From Eudromia elegans (lineage: Eukaryota > Chordata > Aves > Tinamiformes > Tinamidae): a DNA stretch of 64,000 nt. Shown piece by piece: positions 12,509-25,500 of the stretch (the first letter of the stretch is position 1; each line of letters opens with the position of its first letter). The stretch spans positions 4,821,209 through 4,885,208 of the forward strand of contig PTEX01000012.1 of NCBI GenBank assembly GCA_003342815.1, read 5' to 3'. Below the pieces are notes generated by a model that saw nothing but the letters and a program-made list of their open reading frames with translations, searched no databases and was not told the DNA's origin. The position numbers and the translations under genes were made by a program.

Positions 12509-14532
12509 ATAGTCATAGATCAAAACCGAGCAGTCACCGGATGATGGTTCTTCATCTACCATCCATTCTACTTCAGGCTTTGGTGTACACAATTACAACA
12601 TTTGTGCAGAAACACAATATCCTCTGTTAGCCTGCAATAAATTTGGGTTGATCTGGAAGCTGGTCAGTGTGCCTTGGTTTTGGGAACTCATAAGAAGGTG
12701 AGAACTGAATGGTCTTCGGTCTCAGAGGAATAAATACCTTGGTTTTAGTCAAGTAGCTTGAAATTGCTCCAGGTCCAAGCACTGCTGAGATAAGGTACAA
12801 AGAAAAATATTTCTTTACAATGTGTAAAATCTTTGAAGTAGTTATGAAGAAATATCACTTGTCACTTTAGATGGTGCATGGGTTGGTTTTGTTTCAAAAA
12901 TGTGTAAGAACAGAGTCCCTCAGGTTTATACCACTTACAGGAGGAGAGACAGTACCAGGCCAGAACTGAGGCCTGCTAGTCCAACGCTGAAAGCCCAGGC
13001 TGGGTTTTTACTGGGTCAGTAGTGCAATCAACTGATTTGGAGGATTCCCCAGAGTGAAATCAGTTTTAGAGACTCTCTTCCTCTCTCTTCCTCCTTTAAA
13101 TGAAGTCCTGGACATTGTGTGTCATTTGTTGTTTCTTTCAAGGTTCACTTCCTCTTCTAGCAAATCTTTTGCCAGCATTTAGCTGAGACAAATGAGCAGT
13201 AACGTGGGTCCAGAACACTCTGGCGTGGACAGCTGATTAATAAATTTTACTCACAGCTATGTCGTCATTTTGTAGACAACTGTTCTCCTCAAGTGGAGGA
13301 TTTCTTTTTTCCTTTTTTTTTAAAGCATCTTTAATAAAGATTTATGAAGAAAGGCAATTCTTAAATTTTACGCAAACACTTTTTGATGAGCTCAAAATGT
13401 ATCATAAAACCTTTTCTTGTGCAAATAAATATACTTCTCTGTGTTTAGCAAGGAGATTACGCTCAGTGATTTTTCTCTTCAAGTTAGTACTCAGATAATT
13501 TATTTTATACAAGCTGCCTGGGTTTGATAGATTGCAGCTGTATCACAATTTCTAGAAGGAATAATAGAGGATCACTCCCAAATGGGGCGTTTGCTTTGGG
13601 AATAGGTTTTGGGAGGTCACTGTGAAGAGGGATTTCATACATAGTATGAGTAACTGTTTTCACTGAAACTCTGACAAATATTTGGACTTGATCTGTGATG
13701 AAGTAAAATCATTTATGCAAGAAGAACATATATATGTACAGTTAGAAAAAAATCCCCACAGCTTTATTGTTGGTCATATGTTAGGTGAGAAAAAGCATGG
13801 AGACTACACAAGCTGGTAGCTAGTTTAAGAGCAATGCTTTCAGAGCAGTAAATCTGAATGCTGCTTTCGTGAATGTGCTTATTATATAATCATTCTGCCA
13901 TATGTCATGTAAGTATTGAGAAAAATGGGGTCCAGTATGCACTATATTTCTGCACAGGGAGATGATTACGTTGAGGTAGAAATAAAAATCTTGAATTAAT
14001 TTCTTGCTTGTTTACAAAATGTTACACTACATTAGAATTCAACTTACATTGTCTGCTTTTCTGAGGGGCACTAGTTTAATCATTAAATACACAGAAGAAC
14101 AGCAACCAACTATTAGAATTTGCCTGAGGAAGGAATCTACAAAGAAAAGTGTTTAGAGCCAAAAACTGTATCTCTGTTGACATAATGGGAATTGCAGTCT
14201 AGGCTAGAAAATGCCGCTGATCACAAGGTCACGTAATAGAGATTACTTATCTAAAATGTAGTTCTTAAATCTCCTTAACTCCCAAGCCAGCTTTAGAACT
14301 GCAAATGACATTATTTTTGCTTTAAAATCCGATGAAAAAGATTTTCTGCAAGCCTGCAGATAAAAATTTTGGGTGGGGAAGAAAAGATCAGCTGCAGCTT
14401 AGTACAGTTTAACAAACCCAACAAGTCTTGGTTAGATAGAGTGTCTTTTTTGGATAGACATGTGTATGTGCAGAGCTATATTCCATAGGAATGGTAGGAA
14501 ACAGGATACTGGGGAAAGATGGGAAATTGCTT

Positions 14533-14556
14533 AATTAATTACCTAACTAATTAATT
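14533..14556. repeat. AT-rich inverted repeat with TAATTA cores
   Basis: AATTAATTA (14533-14541) and TAATTAATT (14548-14556) are perfect reverse complements separated by CCTAAC. Paired TAATTA cores are the generic homeodomain binding sequence, so a regulatory role is possible. In AT-rich DNA such motifs also arise by chance. Confidence 0.4.
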
Positions 14557-15171
14557 GGCAAAATTGGTTCCCTGATCCTGTTTCTGTTTTTTTTTCAGTC
14601 TGTCAAAGCGTAGCTGATAAAACAAACCTCTTTCCCTCCTTCCCCATATCCCAAACTTGTCAGCATCCCTGCCTCATACTCTCTAGAAGTGCACTATTTT
14701 ATGACAATTTATAGCAAGTGCAGTACCCTAAAACACGCCTGCTCTTCATCAACGTCTTTCTGTGCCTGTTGTTTCACAGAACTGTGTGTATTATATATTG
14801 TTAGCATCTATTGATTTGTACTCATTTTGTATGAACTCCTTTCTCTCTTATTTCTTTTAATATTGATTATCAGTCATGTAATTTTTCCGGTGATTATTTA
14901 TAGATGATTTTGCATCTTATGCTCTTTTTGTTATAGAATATTTTTGCATTTTCCCCTCTGCTCTGAATGAATCCACAAAGCAAACAGGGAGTTGCCCTAT
15001 CTCCTGGCCACACATTTAGGGAATGCAGCTGCCCATGAGCATCATGGAAAGCTGTTCTGGAGGAGCACTAGCTGGGAAAACATCTAAGTGTAGTCTGGTA
15101 ACGCAGCGCTTGGCAATAATTAAATCAGGCACCTTGTCCAGCCACTAAAGGTGAGTACATATGCATATTTT

Positions 15172-15192
15172 TATATATATATATATATATAT
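15172..15192. repeat. TA dinucleotide microsatellite
   Basis: Alternating T and A over about 21 bases, directly after an ATGCATATTT stretch. A simple sequence repeat, probably length-polymorphic. Confidence 0.9.
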
Positions 15193-16499
15193 TTACAGTC
15201 TGAATCAGAGAGAGATGGCAGTGTGACCGAGTTCACATGCCTTGTCAGCAGCCACTGGTTTTGGAGATTCAGGCGGTGAGCAAATGTTAATCTCTAATTC
15301 TGGGCAGCTGTTTTGCAGAGGCTTCAGCTACATAGCATGTGGCTTCAAATGAACTTACGCTTGATCATGGATCATATGTATCTAAAAAAATACTGGCAGG
15401 TTATGAATTAGAGGGGATTTGGAGAAAATGTTTTTAAAACGAGGCATTTACTCGAAGCACAGCTGTGCAGGTGCCAAGGAGCCTGTTGAATGGCCGAGGA
15501 GCTTTGCTGCTGCGTGTTTGCTTGCACAGGACAGCATCGGGGTGATGCCAGTCTTGTGTCTGAGGTGGTGTTGGCTCAGCTCTTACAGGAGGATTTCCCT
15601 GCTGGTTGTATCTTGTGCTGGGTTCATCTTTCTGGAGTCCTTCCCAAGATGCGGAGCGGGATTAACATCTTTCTTTGGCGTTTTCTGGTTTGTGCAATGT
15701 TGACAGGAAACATTTTTATTGTAAATATGTTTTAAAAGCAAAGCAAATCATTCTCTTTATTTACGTATTTTCACATTCTCTAGGCCTTACATATGTTTTC
15801 TGGAATGATGATGTTACTTTAGGCAGGAAATAGTTCACATACAATTCTATCTCTTGCAGCATGGGCACTTCATGATGTGTCACACCAGTGAGTGGCAGAT
15901 CTGCTTGTTGATACAGCAGTGACTATGAATTAAACTCAACTTTAATTGCATTTCTCTGGGTTTTGTGCAGCAGACGTGCTCCAAGCTCCTGAGGCTCAAG
16001 TATAGAGCGCAAAGGCAACAAAGTGGAGAGTTGCAATGTTTAAGTCTTTCTTCTGAAAGCATTAACTTAAACCAAATCTTTCATGTTCTAAATTATGTAT
16101 AGAATAAATGCAAAGTTGAAAAATAAAGAATTTGTGAGCTTATGGTATTTTTAAATAATATCAGGCCAGCTCCGCTCTGCTTGTTGCTACCCCCTTAAAT
16201 GCAAGGAATGTTATTAGCTCAGACTGTCCTTCAAACAACAGAAATCAAGTGCACAAAAATGCCTAGGATTTTGCCAATAACCTTGACAGCATATTTTGCT
16301 ACAGTACAGAATATTATCTGCTGCAACCCTAACGAGAAAGGCAGATGTTGGATGTTCTTTATTACCGTTTGGGCTTCATGCATGTGCGGAGAATCTCAAT
16401 TTCAATTTGGAAGCGAGATTGAGGCATATGTTCTTGGGGTTTTCATGCGACGAGCTGCATCTGATAACTCGTAGTGTTGAACTGCCTAATATCATTATA

Positions 16500-16760
16500 A
16501 CCTAGACCAAAAGTGCTGCTTGCAAACGTGCCCCGTCCCGAGGGCTGTGCTCAGGAAGGTGTATTCCAGCTTGCCTCTTGTAGCGGGCGATGATGCCAGA
16601 GTCATTCTTGCTGCTTGTTATTCCACACGTGCCGGGAGGCACCGACCTGTTCACCAGGCATCCCGAGGAGCGTCCTGCAAGCAGCAGCGGGCGGGAGGGC
16701 GGCCGTGGGGCGGAAACGGGGAGCTGGAAGCGTCCCGCGTGGCAATGCGACACAGCAAGG
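16500..16760. other. CpG-rich patch
   Basis: About 14 CpG in the 120 bases from 16621 and a GC-rich core of GGGCGG-type runs (16690-16715). The GGGCGG-like boxes could bind Sp1-type factors, but no exon or transcription start can be placed. Open frames on both strands (16502-16849 minus, 16520-16816 plus) are shadows of the composition. Confidence 0.45.
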
Positions 16761-19700
16761 CCATCCCATGTGTTGTGAGGGCTGGGGGAGATGCTGCCTG
16801 CTTCATAGAGGTTTAATGGGGATGGGAGGTGTTTTGGAAGTGCCCGCATCTCAAGCGGGATTGCTCACGTTTACTCCCACAAGGAACCGGATGGAGCTCT
16901 GCATTTAAACCTTGGTGCTCCCACCGACGTCCTGGGTGGTTTTTGGATGAGTGTTTAAATCTGTTTCTGGACATGCTTTTCCCCGTAAAACAGGGAGGGA
17001 AAACAGCACCCTTGTGTGTGCTGGAGCAATTCAGGCTCCGCTCCCATGCCTACTTGCAGTCGTCACACATGCAGCGAGTTTTAATAAATGCACCAGCGAT
17101 TCTAAGAATAGTCTACATAGAATAGAAAATGGGTCTCTACTTGCAGTCCTCTGCATTAGATGGGTTTCTGAGGGCTGTTCCAAATGGATAGCAGCGAAGG
17201 CAGAAAAATTGCATCGATAAAATGCTATCATGAATACAAAGCCAAGCATTCAGAGCTCGAGCTGAGCAGTTCATGTGATTTTTATTTTGTGCCTGTGCAT
17301 CTGCACTTTGGTACAGTCCATGATCACGTACTATTTTTAGAAGAGTTATTTAGAGTTAAAAATGTGCTGTAAGTCTTCCCAGGGAAAAAAACACGTTAGA
17401 TTACTCGCTGGCAAGTATAAAGGAATAAGAAAAAGTGTTTACATCTATCTGGTGTAAAGAAATACAATTCCTTTTATGTTGGCTGGTTTTTAGAATGAAA
17501 TTCATACCACAGGAATATACAATCACTTTTATTTGAATAGCACAAAGTCGGATCAGACTCCAGCGCTCATTTTGACATTTTACTTCCCTGTGTGTTATTA
17601 CGGTACACTGACTCTTTCAATTCCAGAGGAAGTTCTCAGCTTTATTGTAGTTCAGAATTTTGCCTTTCGGGGTTGGTTTTTTGTGTGGAATTAAGGGCAG
17701 ACTCTGTATGCTCCCACATGAGTAATACACTCAGTCAAGCACAACTTGCCTTTCTTCATGAGAACGTTCCCTTTTTGTTGCGCTGCTCCTGTGAGTACCC
17801 ACCCGGCTCTTCCAAAGACTGTGGATGACCATGGATACCGTCTAGTGAGGATGATCCCCAAGCACTACTGACCTTCAAACCAAAAAGGCAGATTTTGCTC
17901 ATAGTTCGTTAATCTCAAACGTTGTCTTGAAAGACCGACGACCTTTCAGGAGCTGCTGCTCGTACATAGTTTCATAATGGACAATCTCCCCATAAAGAAG
18001 GAAAAAAAACCCCAAAAAAACCTTTAAAACAGTATAAACTGAGTAGGTACATGGAGATCAAAGACAGAATGATCATTATAGTCATTAAAAGTAATGCTTG
18101 GAAATTAGTAAGATCCCAGGAGTAGTGGATTTTTTTCAGAACAGATGGCCAAGTAGAAATCTTTCTTAACATGTGTGAGAGAGGTAATTATGACTACACA
18201 ACTTAATCTTCTTACATAAAATAAACATGAGTAAAGTAGGCTGGGGAAAAGCATTGACTGATATCCGGATCCCCACAGAAAGGAACTCAAAGAGATGGAA
18301 ACCCATCCTTCTAGCGTGAGTTTTGTCTATTTCAATCAGTGGGAGCCAAGATCTCCAGTGAATCAGGTAAATATTGTTCGGCGTGCAAAGTGAATGGTGT
18401 TCAGGGTCTCCTTTCTAATGCAAGTGGGAAACCTGTAAACACATAAGCAGGGAACCTTAAGTCGTCGTTTGACAAGTAAAAGGAAGGCAGAATCAAGCAC
18501 TTTGAAAGCAGCAGTAGCAAAACCCATCAAGAATGCCCAGGCACCGAGCGGCTTCTTTTTACTGGTTGACGGAGACTCCTGCAACAGTCATGAGGCTGGC
18601 CAAAAAGATAACACTGGACTTGAAAAGTTGCTTTGTCCATTGGTAAAGGGGGAAAGAGCACATTGATGGCAAGAAAATGGTAAGACCCTCTAGCCACTCT
18701 CCTGCTTTACAGTGGGATTGGATGGGAGACTGCCACTTCCATGGGTGAAACCAGGTGAACTCTCTCACATCCCACTGAAACCAGGGGATCTCTGGATGTT
18801 TTGTATGGATGCTAAGTACCAATAAAATCACTGGAAAAAGACTTTGGGTTTACAAAGTACTTTCCAAGTGTAAAATACTGCATTCTACAAAGTCTGATTA
18901 ACTGATGTCATTAGTGCTTAGAGATGGTACTGCGTGAGATTTATTTTAAGTGGGAAGAAAAAACTTCCACAGAGGCTGAAACTATTTATGGAGAGGTTAG
19001 ATTTTGGTCAAAAATGTACAGTTGATAAAGATGACTTCTTTTTAATTTGTTCATTTTGAATCTTCAGACAGTAGTATTTCACTTCAGAAATGCCAGAACA
19101 GTTAACACTAGTTCACTTTCCACAAAGCTTTTAAAGCTTGCTTTGGAAGTACAGCTCTGCTAACCAAATTAATTGAGAGAATTAATGAGCCCCAGGTTGT
19201 GCCAGCAGTACAACTCCCTTAATTTGGGGGGACTCAATTTGCAGAAAAATAAATGCAGAAACAGGTCCCTTTCAAAGAGACCTCAGCTGCATTCAGTCTG
19301 ACAGATGCCTTTTAATTTGCTGCTTCCGCTGCTGCATGAGAACAGGTTCTGGGTCTCGCTTTGCCCTTTATCGCAGGGTCCCGAATCAGCCCGAGCTTTG
19401 ATGTGGATGTTCCTAGACCTTCTACAGGGCAGTGCCTAATGGCTGGAGGAAAGAAGAGATTTAATAGAGTGTAAATTAGAAATGCAGCTTTTCAAATAGA
19501 GCTCAAAGTGAGCTTGTCAGAGAGAAACAAAATTTAAAAATGTATAAATATTTCTCCAATTGGTCAATCTGTCCTTGCCTTCTTCCAGGAAGAGGAGTCT
19601 TCTCCCAAGCTTATTTTGGTTATCCTGGTGCCTGTTCGACACCCGTCAAAGGCTGCCCAGTCCCCTGGGGGACAGGGAGTTATTTCCCTCTTCCCTGAAG

Positions 19701-22388
19701 CGTGCCTGGCTGTGCGACACATCCCTTATTCTCGCAGCCCCAGCCACGGCTGTGGTTCCTGTTCCTGCTCTACCCAGTGTCTCTGTGACCCTCTGCCCCA
19801 GGGACAGGAGGTATCCCCCCTTCCAGGGGGCTTTCTCCTGCTTTCTCCAGGAGGAGAGGACTGGGACATAACCAGTGGGCAGGTTTTCAACAGATCACAG
19901 CCGAACTGTTTCCACAGAAGCCTGATTTCCCTGTGTCATGTCAGCTTGGGCCTCCTGCTCAGCTTTGGGGGAAACGCAGTGGGCAGCCGCAAGAGAAGGG
20001 GTTTCTGGAGGATTTGCTCCCCTGTCTTATAGCAGAGCGGGGAGGGTTGCTGGAGAGAAGGTGCAATTCCTGCAAGTGCAGAGCACTTCAGGAGTGATGC
20101 CTGGGGAGGCTCTTTTCATTTATCTGGGAGAGGCCTCGATTCCTTTGAAACTCGTGAATGAGGACGTGCAGTGAGTGCTTTGAAACCACCTCTTGCTGTC
20201 AGGGTATGCAGGGAAAATGTGTCACTGCTTAAAGGATTAAAAAGTCATATAGTCCTCAGTGACTGTTCGGGTTTCCAGATGCTAATTAGGAAGTGATATT
20301 TATATCTTAGGGAACGTCTTTCACACAACCTGAGGTATTATTGGAACGACATGGATGGCATGGTTAGGCATATACATTTACATGCATACAGGTAAATGCT
20401 CACTGATTATAATTACTGATAAATGGGATTATTACACATCTCTTTTTACCAAAATAGACCAATGAATTTATGTAAATTGTCTGGCTTCTTTGGAGCGTGG
20501 AAAAAAAGTTTAATCCCAGAGGGACGTGCAAAGTGCTTCCCAGGTTGACAAAAGCCGTAGAGGGAAGGGCACACTTTGCACAAGTGAAGAGGCCTCTGCA
20601 GCCGAGTGGGGCCAGCTCGAGGCCCAGCCATGGGCCAGCAGCCCAAGGGGTTGTTGAGAGTGTGGCACAGTGGGGCAAGGTGAGAGGGGAAGGGATGGGG
20701 GCCCCTGGTCAGAAATGGCAGAGTGTTTGCAGCATTTCAGCTGCCGACATTTTGGAGAGTCGGTTAACAAGAATGTCTGTCAGTATTTATATTTTATGGA
20801 GCTTTCATTTATTTGTAGGTTTTGGAATTGATGTCAGTGAAAAAAATTAAAATACCTGAGAGTGCTGACACTAGCGAAGAGGGGCAAGTGAATTATTATG
20901 TATTTCAAAGTGCATTTTCTAATAAATGCTACTTTATAAGCAATATATAAGCTCATGCAAGATACTGCAGTTAACTAGCAAACAGTTACAGAATGATTTA
21001 CCTCCTGTGGGAAAGCTGACAAGAGATTTGCTACGCAACTTATATAACTAGATTTAAAATTTGAAGCAAGGTGTTTGGGGATCAGTATTAGTAAAACTTA
21101 AGTATGTTTAAGTCACAGTTTTCTATTACTCCCTGAAAACATGTTAAAAGTTAAGAAGATGTTAAATACTTTTCTGAGTAGGAAATAACTTATGACATAC
21201 GTAAGTCTTGTGTTTAGGTAATAGGAACATTTGCAGCTTTCACCGTTTTTAAATGGAGTGTTTCTCTGTATTTTTTTGGCAACACATTATTTTTTTGCTA
21301 TTCTTGAGGAAGATAATTTCTATTATCTAGAAAAAAGATTGCAAAATCCTCCTACCATTTACGCATTTCAAACGTGCCTGATGCAAATGATGCTTTTACC
21401 AGGATGCAGGAGAATGCAGGTGGACGGGAGCAGAAAAGGAAAATGCAGAGCCTGGAGGGCAGGATAAGACAGCAAGGGGCTGGATGTTCGGTGGATGTGA
21501 AAGGTACAAAAATGCCTCTCACCTAATCCAGTGCTCTCTGCACTCCACATGGTGTTTAAGGATGAATCCTGAAAGGGTTTTACATGAGGTAGTAGTAGTC
21601 ACACAACCACTACCTCTTCTGAGGCTTAGGATTTGGGGAACATGAGACTGCAAAGGAGAAGAGTGCAAAGTTGCTCGTATCCAACCTTGGAGACCCTTTG
21701 GACATATTCTCCATCAGCCAGTGCTGTAGGTTCCCCTCCGCTGCCTCTTCCACATGGATTTAGGAAATGCATGGTTTAGAGCTCCTCGGTTAGAGGGAAA
21801 GACTCATCTAAGCACTAATTCATTTATGGATCCACCCACCACCACAATGCTGTGGAGGTTTTAGGACCGCTCAGGAGGCAACGCTGAAGGATTCCGATGG
21901 ACCTCAGTGCTTGTGGAGACCAGAAACGGAGCTCAGCATTAGAGTTTGCTCTCCGAGGGAGCAGAGTAGCGAGATTTCCCCAGGCAGTGTGTGCTGGGAA
22001 GACTCCTTCACCTCCATGCTCAGTGTTCGGAGGGCTGTACAGAGCAAGCCTGTAGCTGCGGAGGTGCCTGCATCTCTTCTGCCCCTTCTTCTCTAGGCTT
22101 TTGATACTAACATGATGCTCTTAGGAGAGATTCGTTTGATAACAGCAGTCCCTTATTTTCGGCTTCAGAATGAAACTTGAGCCTGTAATTGTTTAAAACA
22201 GAGTACTGCAGAGCAGCCACGTATCTTACAAAGAATTATTTTATTTTCATTGAGGAGAATGTACAGTAATATTAAATTACAATAAGTAAATAAAAGGTTT
22301 GCACAGATGATGGTTCTCCTTTGATAAACCAAGGACAACCTTTGTCTCACTGTTTTACAGCCTTTGCCAAGTTTATTTGTCTAGTCTA
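16761..22388. other. Non-coding DNA, no gene seen
   Basis: Alternates AT-rich stretches with a GC-richer block at about 19560-20130, where plus-strand frames of 103 and 138 codons overlap in different registers (19560-19871, 19616-20032). None shows a domain. No CR1 tail is recognisable. Confidence 0.5.
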
Positions 22389-22536
22389 GTGTAACACAGC
22401 CCAAGATCTCCATAGGGGTTTATTCAGCTAGTGACCCTGTGTAACATACACTTAGATCTCCATAGGGGTTTATTCAGCTAGTGACCCTGTGTAACATACA
22501 CTTAGATCTCCATAGGGGTTTATGCAGCTAGTGACC
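22389..22536. repeat. Minisatellite, 50-bp unit, about three copies
   Basis: The unit, with core GATCTCCATAGGGGTTTATT, starts at 22389, 22439 and 22489. The last copy stops at 22536. Copies 2 and 3 differ at one position across the shared 48 bases (TTCAG versus TGCAG). Copy 1 diverges only in its first 16 bases (ACAGCCCAA instead of ATACACTTA). This points to recent unequal crossing-over or slippage. No open frame crosses it convincingly. Confidence 0.93.
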
Positions 22537-25500
22537 GTTAATTGAAAAACTCATTTCAGATAATCCCTATGAGTGAAATTAGTCTCTTGCTTATGATGAG
22601 GCCATACATGGCAAATTTTCATTAAGAACATGTATTTTAGATTTGTTTTGAGATTTCTTTTTGTATGTTTTTCTTCTCCATTAGATGTTATGCCATTACA
22701 TTCTTCATACATATTTGAGGATATTATTATTGCTTCACCACAATATAAGTGATTTTTTGTGGTCTTATTTCATGACAATTTTTGCAAGGACTCTGTAACC
22801 ATCTTCACTAAATTTCTCTCCCAGCAAAGACTGTTATTGAAACTGGTTGGCATGTTTCTTAATACATTTTAATCACAACATAAATTGCATTTGCTATGGT
22901 CTTTTGCTAATGAATAGAATTAAATCTAGAGAGGCATCTTGGATACCTCCAGCACGGGGAGGGAGTAACGTGGCTAGGAGGCTCATGGCTACAATTACAG
23001 CATCGCTACAATATTCTCCAATCTGTACAGGAGCGGGTGTCTTGGAGCAATTCACAGACACCTAATTAATTAAAAAGGATGAACAGCAGAGCTTTCTCCT
23101 CCTCCTCCTTGTTTTTGAATGTTTTAAATGCTGCATTCTTCTTCCAGGACCGTACGTATAGGTTAGGGCTTTAGGGTGGTTTCAGACCTTGGCCCTTTGG
23201 TACATCGTAGGTGAGAGACCCACAAAATTGGCTTTTCTGGGAGGAGATGTTATTTACAAGCTGGTAACAGTCTAGCTGACAAACAGCTTTAAAAGACAAG
23301 TCACATGCTGTCACATGCACATATGCTGTCTCATTAAAAGAGCATTATCGAAATAGTGTTATCAAATAATCAGAAGTTAGTCAGGATAACAGTAAAAGCT
23401 GCCCAGATTCATTCCCTAGGCTTTTCGTGCATTGGGCTGTGCTCTCTGAGAAGCTGATTACATTTGGTTTTCTGCAGAGTCCTGTAGCACTCAAAGCCCA
23501 TAATGAAATTCTTCTTCTTTGTGATATACTCCCTGGCATTTATCAGTACAGCATCTGAATACTGGCCCTTGCAACCTACCTTAATAATATTCCAGAGAGG
23601 AAATGTGTGCATGGGGGTCGGTTGCTCCTAATGTTTTATAGATTAGTACTCGAGGGACTGTAGGGTTGAAATGTTCACAGATTTTGGAAGCCCAAAGGGA
23701 GCCGCTTTGCTCCTGACTTTTCCTCATACTGAGAGCTGTCCCGGACTTCTTACATTCAGAGCACGGGCTTAACTGACTGACCCTGCAGCAGAGACAGCTC
23801 AGCGCTTGCACTGGCTGGATCTGTGGGTTTCATGTGGGTATCCAGAAAACAAGGGTTGGGCGGTGGGGAACTTCTGCCTGCAAAGAATTTGGTTTGTCTT
23901 ACACAATTAGCAGCCCTCAGGAACTCTGGCAGAAAGAAAACTAAACACCAGCCCTCCAGGCAATATTCAGCTGCTGTAATGAGGAGACTGCTTTCTCTTG
24001 ATGCAACTCCTTGCTTGATTCATTACCCAGCCTCCAAGTTAGTCATCAGCTGAAACCAGAGAAAGTAGAAATCAGCTTAGCTCAGAGCATATTTATGCTC
24101 TGCATTTCTCATTTGACCATACAAGCAGCAATTTCAATTATATCTTGGTGCTTACTTTCTTTTCTGGAATTCCCACCTACGTTCCATATGGTGCAGTGAC
24201 CATTAATTTATGTGTAGAAGCTTATAAAGATAATAACGTGCCCTCTTTTCTATTGTTCTCCACCGTGGACCTGAGCACATGCTCTTCAGTGGCTGCTATG
24301 GTGTTTGCTCCCATGCCAGTGTGGTGAGGAGGCAGGTCCGTGCCGCTGCCTGCACGGAGGCATCTTGGTGCCAGGGGATTTTGCCCTTAGCTTCCAGCAT
24401 CCACATGCGTCTGTGTGGTCGCAGGGTGTCGGGATGCTATGCTGTGGTTTTGTACACTGGCAGGGTGATTTACAGGTGCAAATATATAGAAAGTGCCATT
24501 TTATTATGCTTTTGGAGGGAAGGGACTGAAGTAAGAGTTGGAAACATGGTCTCTCTAGAAATAATTTCTCTGTATATAGATTGCCATAGGAATCAGTTTT
24601 GCTTACTTGTAGCGTATCATGACCCCCTACATAGGAAATTTTGGTCTTCATTCAAAAGAAAATTTATTTATTATTTTTTATTATTTATCCCTTTGTCGGG
24701 GGGATACATGTTCTATATCCCTAGATTTACTTTCCATAATTAAAAGTCTTTTTAAAAAAAGTCAGAGCAGCAGTAACTAGCATTTCTACATGAATGAATG
24801 AGGTGCTTTGCCCCCCAAGCTGCTGGTTTTGGGAAGACATGTCCTTGGCTCTCACTGCTGAAGACTGTTGCCTTCCTGGCGTCGCCAGCACCGAGAGGAC
24901 GATTTGAGTCCCTGGTCCATAAACATCATTAGGGGGTTGGTTGCTCTGCTCCGGTATCAGCAGTCTCAGTAGAGTGTGGCCTGCTGCAGGCAGGCAGTGC
25001 TTGTGCCTCCTCAAACCGTAATGCCTTTTTGCTGGTAGCTGCTCCCAGCAATTACCATTTTCGACATCAATTTGCTGGGTGTCTAGGGCTTTGAAATATT
25101 AGCCCTTCTTTATGTTTGTCACCATTAAAACCATTTTAAAGAAGCAGAGCGTGCCAGCCTCGAGCTCGCAGGCCACTGTTGGCAAAGCCACCGTGGCTCT
25201 GCAGTGAGAGTGTGCCGGCAGCACAAGTGCGAGGCAAAGGTTCCTGATGGTCCCCTGGTGAGGCTGCACCTACCGACGCTGGGAGCAGGGCTGCACAGTC
25301 ATGGAATATCTCCAATTGCCATTGAAATTATGGCATTTGGTTATGATTTTGACTTCAGAAATTACAGGGAGAATTCACTGAAAGCATCTGATTTCCCCTC
25401 AAAAGCTACTAGAAAAACATCTAGGTAGAATCACTGTGTTTGTATGTTCGTCAATTTTAGTACTGATATAACTTAAAAAATTGCACAATACTGGTGACAG

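Larger units (their letters stand above)
12509..16499. other. AT-rich non-coding DNA
   Basis: No gene seen. Holds an AT-rich inverted repeat (14533-14556) and a TA dinucleotide tract (15172-15192), listed separately. The frames at 15419-15703 and 15490-15735 are in different registers of the same GC-richer stretch and resemble nothing known. Confidence 0.5.

Noticed and set aside
21585..21616. TGAGGTAGTAG matches the first 11 bases of let-7, and GAGGTAGT/ACTACCTC form an inverted repeat
   Set aside because: The match to let-7 ends after 11 bases, and the stem is only 8 bp with a 15-nt loop, far shorter than a miRNA precursor.
24279..24743. 154-codon plus-strand frame
   Set aside because: The peptide matches no known family, other frames on both strands overlap it, and it ends in AT-rich sequence with a T-rich tail. 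Chance is sufficient.
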